This document shows, piece after piece, positions 1-5,028 of a DNA stretch of 5,133 nt. Both the position numbers and the translations under genes were made by a program. This DNA is from Methanosarcinales archaeon (GTDB taxonomy: Archaea > Halobacteriota > Methanosarcinia > Methanosarcinales > Methanogasteraceae), in contig JAUWHQ010000056.1 in assembly GCA_030605805.1 (NCBI GenBank), positions 1-5,133 of the forward strand. Reading direction: 5' to 3'. The notes below the pieces were generated by a model that saw only the letters and a program-made list of their open reading frames with translations, ran no database searches and was not told the DNA's origin. Each line of letters begins with the position of its first letter. The first letter of the stretch is position 1.

Positions 1-1073
1 ATTTTTTAATCGACGGGAAGGACTATCTCGTGCCAATGGCGATCGAAGAGCCGAGTGTCGTTGCGGCTGCATCCAACATGGCGAGGATCGCACGTGTCAG
101 GGGGGGATTTCACACATCAAGCGATGAGCCGGTCATGATCGGGCAGATACAGATCGTGAATGTCAGCGACGCCGGGGCGATCAGGCAGAATATCCTTAAC
201 AGGAAGCAGGAGATCATCGATAAGGCAAATGAGCAGGATTCGATGCTCATAAAATTCGGGGGTGGGACAAAGGATATCGAGATCAGGACGCTTGAGACAG
301 ATGAGGGGACGATGGTGATCGTTCACCTGCTTGTCGATTGCAGGGATGCGATGGGCGCAAATGCCGTTAATACGATGGCAGAGGCGGTTACGCCGATCAT
401 CGAGGAATGTGCTTCCGGAAACGGCAGGGTTCTTCTCCGCATCATCTCAAATCTCGCAACGCACCGTCTCGCACGGGCAGAGGCGGTCTTTGACAAAAAC
501 ATGCTCGGCGGCGAGCACGTTGTTGACGACATCGTGAAGGCGTACGCGTTTGCGTGTGCTGACCCGTACCGGTGCGCCACATACAACAAAGGGATCATGA
601 ACGGCATCGATGCAGTCATCTTCGCAACCGGAAACGATTTCAGAGCGGTGGAGGCTGGAGCGCACGCTTATGCCGCCTTGTCAGGATATAAGCCGCTTGC
701 TGCGTGGAAGAAGAACAGCGACGGCGATCTCGAGGGCAGCATAGAGCTTCCGATTGCAGCAGGGATCATCGGCGGGGCAACATCGTCCAATCCGGCTGCA
801 AAGGTGTCCCTGAAGATTCTCGGGGCAAAGACTGCACGAGAACTGGCAGAGGTCATGGTTTCTGTGGGGCTTGCGCAGAATCTTGGTGCACTGCGGGCAC
901 TTGCGACCGAGGGCATACAGCGGGGGCACATGTCGCTGCACGCCCGCAACATAGCGATCATGGCTGGCGCTGAAGGCGAGATGATCGATAAGGTTGCCGG
1001 AATCATGGCAGAAGAGAGAATGGTGCGCCCGAGCCGTGCAAAAGAGATTCTAAAAGAGTTGCGGGGCGGTTGA
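1..1073 (+). CDS. hmgA: Class II hydroxymethylglutaryl-CoA reductase, 5'-truncated by the window edge
   Basis: This enzyme reduces (S)-HMG-CoA to mevalonate in the cytoplasm, the committed step toward archaeal isoprenoid lipids. The open frame is already running at position 3. The codons before the GTG at 30 read FLIDGKDYL, which matches the conserved lead-in to the VPMAIEEPSVVAAAS motif of class II enzymes, so the GTG is internal and not the start. Compared with the roughly 430-residue family (Pseudomonas mevalonii type), about the first 65 residues lie outside the window. Visible motifs are the catalytic Glu region EEPS (about 45-56), DCRDAMGANAVNTMAEAV with its cofactor/substrate residues, the catalytic Lys in YNKGIMNG (Lys at 588-590), the catalytic Asp in ATGND (636-638), and RGHMSLHARN with the catalytic His (927-929). 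The frame is intact to the TGA at 1071-1073. Class II enzymes were first known from bacteria that degrade mevalonate; in an archaeon a biosynthetic role is expected (inference). traB follows directly, probably in one operon. Confidence 0.95.
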   Translation, partial: FLIDGKDYLVPMAIEEPSVVAAASNMARIARVRGGFHTSSDEPVMIGQIQIVNVSDAGAIRQNILNRKQEIIDKANEQDSMLIKFGGGTKDIEIRTLETDEGTMVIVHLLVDCRDAMGANAVNTMAEAVTPIIEECASGNGRVLLRIISNLATHRLARAEAVFDKNMLGGEHVVDDIVKAYAFACADPYRCATYNKGIMNGIDAVIFATGNDFRAVEAGAHAYAALSGYKPLAAWKKNSDGDLEGSIELPIAAGIIGGATSSNPAAKVSLKILGAKTARELAEVMVSVGLAQNLGALRALATEGIQRGHMSLHARNIAIMAGAEGEMIDKVAGIMAEERMVRPSRAKEILKELRGG

Positions 1074-1075
1074 TC
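1065..1075 (+). promoter_or_regulatory. Shine-Dalgarno-like site before traB
   Basis: The string GGCGGTTGATC spans the hmgA stop codon. It resembles GGAGGTGATC, the complement of the archaeal 16S rRNA 3' end. The core GGCGGT ends 11 nt before the ATG at 1082, somewhat long but usable. This is the reason for preferring ATG 1082 over the TTG at 1070, which lies inside the site itself. The match is imperfect. Confidence 0.4.
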
Positions 1076-1081
1076 GATCTG

Positions 1082-2380
1082 ATGAACGATGAAAACCAAG
1101 CCCGGCACCAGACTCAATATCAGACTCAATATCAGATCACATACACCGATTATTCGAGTAACCCATCAGGGACGGAGACGGTGCAGCCAGAGTCAGAGCC
1201 AGAACCGGAGATCGTGCTCATAGGAACGGCGCACGTCTCCAATAAGAGCGTCGAAGAGGTAAAAGAGGTTATATCAAGAGAGCAGCCCGATGTGATCGCA
1301 ATCGAACTCTGTCCCGGGAGATATGCCGCACTCAAAGGCGAGGTAGGAGAGGTGACAGTGAAAGACATCCTGAGTGGTGGTAATATCGGGCTGTTTCTCG
1401 TTCATTCCTTCCTGGCATACCTCCAGAACAAAATAGGGTCGGAGATGGATGTGAAACCCGGTTCGGAGATGATAGCAGCGATCGATGCCGCAGAAGAACT
1501 CGGAACAGAGATCGCACTCGTGGACCGGGACATCCAGGTAACGCTCCAGCGATTTCTGGCTAAAATGGGATTCTTTGAGAAGATGAAGATGTTTGGTGCG
1601 CTCGTTGGCGCGTTATTCGGATTTGGAGGAAAAGAGATCGATATGGACACCGTTACTGATGAGGGTGTCGTCGAGCAACTGATATCAGAGCTCAAAGAGA
1701 TCTCGCCGACCACCGCAGGCGTGCTGATCGAGGAGAGGGATGCAATCATCGCAAAGAACCTTCTCGATCTTAAAAACAGGGGAAAAGTGGTTGCGATCGT
1801 TGGAGCTGGTCACAGGAGCGGCATTCGGGAGTATCTCGCGCATCCTGAAAGACTGCCTGATATACGCGAACTGCTCACCGTACCAAGGAAACGGTTTGCC
1901 ATCGGAAAGATCATCGGATACGGGCTGATCGCTCTGGTTCTTGCGATGTTTGTGCTGCTTCTGCTGACCGCCCCGCTCGATCAGTTGCTCGTTGCATTCG
2001 GGTACTGGTTCATAATAAACGGCGTCCTGAGCGGGCTTGGCGTAGTGATCGCCCGCGGGCACCCGTACTCGGTATTAACAGCATTCGGCGTCGCATGGCT
2101 CACCTCATTAAACCCGCTGATCGCGGCAGGCTGGTTTGCCGGCATCACAGAGGCGAAGATACGAAAACCGGTGCCCGAGGATATCCATGGTATCGCAAAT
2201 GCTGAGACACTTGATGAGATGATGGGCAACAACCTCTTCCGTGTGATACTGGTTGCAGCGCTTGCAAACCTCGGAAGCATCGCAGGCACATTCATCGGTG
2301 CTTACGTGGTACTGAAAGTCAGTGATGTTGATATCGATATGATCCGGGACGGTATCCTGGCTGCGATTGGATTTTCTTAA
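1082..2380 (+). CDS. TraB/PrgY (TIKI-like) family membrane protein
   Basis: This is a 432-residue member of the TraB/PrgY family. Bacterial PrgY limits peptide pheromone activity, and animal TIKI relatives are membrane metalloproteases; the archaeal role is unknown. Two GxxH motifs typical of the superfamily are visible, GTAH (48-51) and GAGH (241-244), along with the family signatures ELCPGRY (75-81) and DRDIQVTLQR (from 148). The C-terminal part has about four hydrophobic segments, at roughly 277-296, 303-324, 331-354 and 387-411, so the soluble domain is anchored in the membrane by its C-terminal half. Residues 1-43 are a polar extension without family similarity, holding a QTQY tandem repeat and a Pro/Glu-rich linker; the conserved domain begins at EIVLIGTAHVS. 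An in-frame TTG at 1070 would add four residues and overlap the hmgA stop (TTGA). ATG 1082 is preferred because of the Shine-Dalgarno-like match. Co-transcription with hmgA is inferred from the spacing. The family call is firm; the substrate and catalytic activity are not. Confidence 0.9.
   Translation: MNDENQARHQTQYQTQYQITYTDYSSNPSGTETVQPESEPEPEIVLIGTAHVSNKSVEEVKEVISREQPDVIAIELCPGRYAALKGEVGEVTVKDILSGGNIGLFLVHSFLAYLQNKIGSEMDVKPGSEMIAAIDAAEELGTEIALVDRDIQVTLQRFLAKMGFFEKMKMFGALVGALFGFGGKEIDMDTVTDEGVVEQLISELKEISPTTAGVLIEERDAIIAKNLLDLKNRGKVVAIVGAGHRSGIREYLAHPERLPDIRELLTVPRKRFAIGKIIGYGLIALVLAMFVLLLLTAPLDQLLVAFGYWFIINGVLSGLGVVIARGHPYSVLTAFGVAWLTSLNPLIAAGWFAGITEAKIRKPVPEDIHGIANAETLDEMMGNNLFRVILVAALANLGSIAGTFIGAYVVLKVSDVDIDMIRDGILAAIGFS
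1109..1144 (+). repeat. 12-bp tandem repeat in the traB N-terminus
   Basis: Two perfect copies of CAGACTCAATAT (1109-1120 and 1121-1132) are followed by a decayed third unit (1133-1144, beginning CAGATCA). In frame they encode QTQY, QTQY and QITY. The unit is a multiple of three, so changes in copy number would alter the length of the N-terminal tail without breaking the frame. Confidence 0.8.
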
Positions 2381-2487
2381 ACTGTCCGTATCTTTTTCGC
2401 CGTATGGGAATGTTCTACCACCTCACACACCCCAAACGCCCCCCCAGATGCTTGCAGGCATGCAAAGCTACCGCAAACTACCACGAT
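2381..2487. other. Convergent gap between traB and aroE with a small hairpin and C-rich stretch
   Basis: This 107-bp gap contains no gene. Besides the T-run after traB it holds an imperfect inverted repeat at 2450-2468 (TTGCA, spacer GGCA, TGCAA, extended by GC/GC with one bulged A). It also has a strongly C-rich stretch on the + strand (2419-2445) ending in seven C. On the minus strand, which is the 3' side of aroE, that stretch is a G-run of seven, a G-run of four and two GG pairs. The hairpin could help end either transcript. No clear T-run for the aroE direction was seen. Confidence 0.4.
2389..2398 (+). terminator. Possible T-run terminator after traB
   Basis: A T-rich stretch with five consecutive T (2393-2397) lies 9-18 nt after the traB stop codon. 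Archaeal termination often occurs at short U-rich tracts without a hairpin. The run is short, so this is only a candidate end point for the hmgA-traB transcript. Confidence 0.35.
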
Positions 2488-3342
2488 TCACCGCAACGCC
2501 CGGATCACAGCCTCGCGCATCACACCTTCCGGCGGCTCTCTCCCGGTCCATATCCGGAACGCCTCTGCACCCTGATGCACGAGCATCTGCACGCCATCGA
2601 TGGTGATCGCACCCCTCTTCCGGGATTCCGAAAGCAGTTTCGTGCAGCGGGGATTGTACACGATATCAAATACGACGAGTTCCGGGCGCAGGAGATCAGG
2701 GGGTATGGGTATGGCATCAATACCCGGGTGCATTCCAACCGATGTCGCATTGATCAGGATATCGGTATCCGCGATCTCGCTTTCTATCCTGTCCAGACCA
2801 ATACTCTTTATCGACATTGACTGAGTCTTCCCCAGTTCCGAAAGCCCAAGTCCTACGTCATGGGCGAGTCTCTTTGCACGCTCAACTGTCCTGTTTGCAA
2901 TAATAATCCTTCCACCGCTGTATGCGAACTGAAACGCAATCGCACGCGCCGCACCGCCAGCCCCGATGATCATGACCGTCCTGTCCGCAACAGTCACGCC
3001 CGCGCCCTCGAGCGCACGCAGCGCCCCGATTCCATCGGTGTTATAGCCCCTGATGCCATCGCTGAAGTTGATCGTATTTACAGCCCCGATCCTCGCTGCA
3101 ATCGGGTCAGGATCCACATATTTCAATGCTTCTTCCTTCAGCGGGATTGTAAGGTTCAATCCGCCAAATCCGAGTGCTTTTGCCCCGTATATCGCATCCC
3201 TGAGATCTGACTGGCGCACTCTGAACGCGTGGTATCGGTCCGGCATCCCGAGCGATACAAATGCCGCGTTATGCATGACCGGGGACATGCTGTGCCCGAT
3301 CGGGTCGCCAAGGACTGCATAGATGCGCATCATGCTATTCAT
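2488..3342 (-). CDS. aroE: Shikimate dehydrogenase (NADP+)
   Basis: This cytoplasmic enzyme of the shikimate pathway reduces 3-dehydroshikimate to shikimate with NADPH, on the way to chorismate and the aromatic amino acids. The protein has 284 residues, normal for AroE. The substrate domain shows GHSMSP (16-21) with the two substrate-binding serines, NLTIPLKE (63-70) with catalytic Lys69, GAVNT (86-90), and YNTDG (100-104) with Asp103 as the partner of the Lys. The Rossmann domain shows GAGGAARAI (127-135) and NRT (150-152) followed by basic residues, the usual sign of NADPH preference. NATSVGM (198-204), DIVYNP (226-231) and MLVHQGAEAF (253-262) complete the signature. All key residues are present. 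ATG 3342 is chosen because a TATA-like box lies 30 nt upstream, as expected for a leaderless transcript; ATGs at 3333 and 3330 are alternatives that keep every motif. The gene stands alone, convergent with traB and divergent from the ATPase gene, with no other shikimate gene in view. Confidence 0.96.
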   Translation of the reverse strand: MNSMMRIYAVLGDPIGHSMSPVMHNAAFVSLGMPDRYHAFRVRQSDLRDAIYGAKALGFGGLNLTIPLKEEALKYVDPDPIAARIGAVNTINFSDGIRGYNTDGIGALRALEGAGVTVADRTVMIIGAGGAARAIAFQFAYSGGRIIIANRTVERAKRLAHDVGLGLSELGKTQSMSIKSIGLDRIESEIADTDILINATSVGMHPGIDAIPIPPDLLRPELVVFDIVYNPRCTKLLSESRKRGAITIDGVQMLVHQGAEAFRIWTGREPPEGVMREAVIRALR

Positions 3343-3348
3343 GCTATC
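3331..3348 (-). repeat. 9-bp near-perfect tandem repeat at the aroE start
   Basis: On the + strand CATGCTATT is followed at once by CATGCTATC (8 of 9 identical). Each copy carries one ATG on the minus strand (3342 and 3333), so a local duplication may have created the second possible start codon of aroE. Confidence 0.55.
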
Positions 3349-3363
3349 AATGGATGGCTTCCG

Positions 3364-3372
3364 ATCTTAAAC
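3364..3372 (-). promoter_or_regulatory. TATA-like box for aroE
   Basis: Read on the minus strand, GTTTAAGAT begins 30 nt before the ATG at 3342. This is the distance at which an archaeal TATA box places transcription start at or next to the start codon. No Shine-Dalgarno motif is visible before the ATG, which fits a leaderless mRNA. The match to the TTTAWA-type consensus is moderate. Confidence 0.5.
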
Positions 3373-3560
3373 TTCTCTGTGCCTTCCGGGTTGGTTGTGG
3401 TTCTGTATATGGTGCTGTTGTTATGGTGGTTATCCATGTCTTGCAGAGGTTTCGGTTCAAAAGAAAACTTTCATGCGCTTCGGACGAAGCAACAACCATA
3501 CCTAACTGTACAAGCATTTCTGCCAGTCTTACCCTGCATGGCACGTTGCAGTGCAGAATC
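3373..3560. other. Divergent intergenic region between aroE and the ATPase gene
   Basis: No credible gene is seen here. The left part (3388-3430) is rich in G and T on the + strand, with spaced GG pairs (3388-3390, 3393, 3399, 3411, 3425, 3428). In the middle is a perfect inverted repeat GCTTCG-GA-CGAAGC (3477-3490), which can fold into a tight hairpin. Just before the ATPase TATA box are CTGCA (3534-3538) and two copies of TGCAG (3547-3551 and 3552-3556), an inverted arrangement that could be a protein-binding site. The ATPase reading frame happens to be open through the whole region, but the translation looks like no protein domain. Confidence 0.4.
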
Positions 3561-3568
3561 CTTAAATA
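3561..3568 (+). promoter_or_regulatory. Archaeal TATA box for the first ATPase gene
   Basis: CTTAAATA begins 31 nt before the ATG at 3592, with the purine-containing GCAGAATC in the BRE position. The spacing puts transcription start about at the ATG (leaderless), and there is no Shine-Dalgarno motif in the 25 nt between. This element decides the start codon of the gene. The same segment (ATAGTA, TCTCAA, GTATAA) recurs before the second ATPase gene. Confidence 0.7.
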
Positions 3569-3583
3569 GTAGAATCTCAATTA

Positions 3584-3601
3584 GTATAACAATGGTTATA
3601 C
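3584..3601 (+). promoter_or_regulatory. Perfect inverted repeat enclosing the ATPase start codon
   Basis: GTATAAC-AATG-GTTATAC has two 7-bp arms that are exact reverse complements around a 4-nt centre containing the ATG (3592-3594). It could be an operator for a dimeric repressor sitting over the transcription start. In a leaderless mRNA only the right half would be transcribed in full, so a DNA-level role is more likely than an RNA hairpin. Function is inferred from symmetry and position only. Confidence 0.5.
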
Positions 3602-4929
3602 AATTTAAGGACAGGGAGAAGGAACTTGCAGAATTGAGCGATGCGCTAAACAGCAACAAATTCGAGTTCATAATCATCTATGGTCGGAGAAGAATAGGCA
3701 AAACGGAATTAATCTTAAAAGCGACTGAAAGCAAAAGAAGAATCTACTATCTGGCTGTCGGTGCGAAGAACCTGGATAGGTTTTATTCCATTTGCACCCG
3801 GCACTATCCAGAAGTTTCAAAACTGAAAACGGACTGGGAGGTGCTCTTTGAATTTCTGAAAAGCAGAGCAGAAGTCGTTGTTATCGACGAATTTCAGAAT
3901 ATGATCCATGAAGATGCAAATATCCTCAACATATTCCAGTCGATCACAGATATCACACTCAAGGACTCCGAATTGAAATTGTTTCTACTCGGCTCTTCGG
4001 TCTCCATTATGACCTCCAGAGTTCTCGATTACAGAAGCCCGCTTTATGGAAGAAGAACAGGCTCTATGGACCTCAAAGCAGTCTCTTTCTTCGATCTTGG
4101 AAAATTTTTCCCGATGTTCGGAATCAAAGAACTCGTTGAAATCTACGGCTTTGCAGATGGAATTCCTTTTTACCTGGTAAAAATAGATAGACCTTTCTGG
4201 CAGTGGCTGAAAGAGGAACTGGAGAAAGAAAGAAGTCTCTTAAGAGATGAAGTGGATTTTCTTATGCGATATGAATTTAAAGATGTAAGCACTTACAAAT
4301 TGATACTGGAAGCCATCGCCCACGGAAAAACAAAGTTAAACGAGATCAAGGATTTTATAAAGGTAAAAAGGACAGATATCAGCCCTTATCTGAGAAACCT
4401 GATCGAAGTCGGGATGATCAAAAGAGTTGTTCCAATTACTGAAAAAGCCAAATCGAGGCTTGGCAGATACTACATAAACGATAATTTCCTTAGATTTTGG
4501 TTCAGGTATATTTATCCGAATTTAAGTTCTATTGAGGAGGGGATATTTGATATAAACGTCGTTAAGAGTGATTACAGCAATTATTTGGGTGGTGTTTTCG
4601 AAGAGGTTGCCAGACAGTTTTTGATAAAAGAAAGAGAGCGGATTTTCAGTTTCTCGAAAGTGGGCAAGTGGTGGCACAAGGAGCGGGAGATCGACATTGT
4701 TGCCACAAGCGACGCAACAGACGAGATATTGTTTATCGAGTGCAAATGGCAGGATTTGACCTGCGGGCAGGCAGAGAAGATACTTGCTGAATTGAAGGAA
4801 AAAGCAAAGTTCGTGCAGTGGAACAGTGATGCCCGAAGGGAGTATTTCGGGATTGTGGCAAGGAAGATCGAAGGGAAGAGTGATTTGAGGATTAAGGGTT
4901 ATGTTGTGTTTGATCTGGATGATTTTTGA
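3592..4929 (+). CDS. Archaeal P-loop ATPase with winged helix and DUF234-like C-terminal nuclease fold
   Basis: This 445-residue protein belongs to the large archaeal ATPase family (ATPase_2 domain followed by DUF234), whose cellular role is unknown. The N-terminal FKDREKEL (5-12) is the usual family opening. Walker A is GRRRIGKT (31-38), Walker B is VVVIDEFQ (95-102, Asp99-Glu100), LLGSS (132-136) is in the sensor-1 position, and SPLYGRR (149-155) is a family motif. GFADGIPFYL (186-195) is the typical lid motif. Residues about 235-310 form a helix-turn-helix region (SPYLRNLIEVGMIKR) ending in the family-typical LRFWFRYI. The C-terminus from about 333 shows GVFEEVARQFL, WWHKEREIDIVA (Asp368) and FIECKWQ (Glu383, Lys385), the E...D...ExK pattern of the PD-(D/E)XK fold. 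ATG 3592 is chosen because of the TATA box 31 nt upstream. The open frame extends back to 3229, antisense to aroE, but that part lacks family similarity. Its AT-richness and AGA/AGG arginine codons set it apart from aroE and hmgA. No membrane segment was seen. Confidence 0.88.
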   Translation: MVIQFKDREKELAELSDALNSNKFEFIIIYGRRRIGKTELILKATESKRRIYYLAVGAKNLDRFYSICTRHYPEVSKLKTDWEVLFEFLKSRAEVVVIDEFQNMIHEDANILNIFQSITDITLKDSELKLFLLGSSVSIMTSRVLDYRSPLYGRRTGSMDLKAVSFFDLGKFFPMFGIKELVEIYGFADGIPFYLVKIDRPFWQWLKEELEKERSLLRDEVDFLMRYEFKDVSTYKLILEAIAHGKTKLNEIKDFIKVKRTDISPYLRNLIEVGMIKRVVPITEKAKSRLGRYYINDNFLRFWFRYIYPNLSSIEEGIFDINVVKSDYSNYLGGVFEEVARQFLIKERERIFSFSKVGKWWHKEREIDIVATSDATDEILFIECKWQDLTCGQAEKILAELKEKAKFVQWNSDARREYFGIVARKIEGKSDLRIKGYVVFDLDDF

Positions 4930-4998
4930 ATCCTGGAACATGCCGGAGCACCGCATATATCCTCAAACAAACTCCCCAAGCCGCCCTTACCGCAAGCC

Positions 4999-5006
4999 AT
5001 ATATAG
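4999..5006 (+). promoter_or_regulatory. Archaeal TATA box for the second ATPase gene
   Basis: ATATATAG begins 30 nt before the ATG at 5029, again predicting a leaderless transcript. The block ATAGTA starts exactly 26 nt before the ATG here (5003) and before the first ATPase (3566). In both cases TCTCAA and then GTATAA follow, so the two promoters look related. Confidence 0.65.
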
Positions 5007-5015
5007 TACACTCTC

Positions 5016-5028
5016 AAGTATAATACTT
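5016..5028 (+). promoter_or_regulatory. Perfect 13-bp palindrome abutting the second ATPase start
   Basis: AAGTAT-A-ATACTT is a perfect palindrome around a single central A and ends on the base before the ATG at 5029. It shares the GTATAA core with the inverted repeat at the first ATPase start. Position over the predicted transcription start suggests an operator; this is inference. Confidence 0.45.

Larger units (their letters stand above)
4930..5028 (+). other. Gap between the two ATPase genes
   Basis: This 99-bp gap carries no gene. The first ATPase ends in a run of five T (4923-4927) overlapping its stop codon, a weak archaeal termination signal. Two TATA-like strings occur, ATATAT at 4955-4960 and ATATATAG at 4999-5006; only the second is at the right distance from the next ATG. 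The second gene therefore has its own promoter instead of depending only on read-through. Confidence 0.45.

Noticed and set aside
2328..2340. ATATCGATAT palindrome near the end of traB.
   Set aside because: It lies in coding sequence for Asp-Ile-Asp and arises from GAT and ATC codons, which are common in this gene.
2404..2820. Plus-strand open frames opposite aroE.
   Set aside because: They are antisense shadows of a complete AroE with all catalytic motifs, and none resembles a known family.
3388..3430. Spaced GG pairs that could form a two-tier quadruplex upstream of aroE.
   Set aside because: Two-tier motifs are common by chance in G/T-rich DNA and the spacers here are uneven; noted only as composition.
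3409..3450. Alternative ATPase start at ATG 3409 giving a hydrophobic leader with a lipobox-like LSMSC.
   Set aside because: It lies far upstream of the TATA box at 3561 and the family N-terminus at 3592, and the residues between look non-coding. The resemblance to a signal peptide is from the G/T-rich DNA.
3450..3475. A GGTTCAAAA string flanked by TTTC/GAAA, recalling a tRNA T-arm.
   Set aside because: The loop is nine nt instead of seven, the stem is four pairs, and no acceptor, D or anticodon arm is found around it.
3347..3580. Minus-strand open frame of 77 codons in the divergent region.
   Set aside because: It starts with TTG inside the ATPase promoter, has no recognisable domain or ribosome site, and overlaps the aroE promoter in the same direction.
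4955..4960. First TATA-like string between the two ATPase genes.
   Set aside because: It is about 70 nt from the next ATG; the second string at 4999 is at the spacing used by the other promoters.
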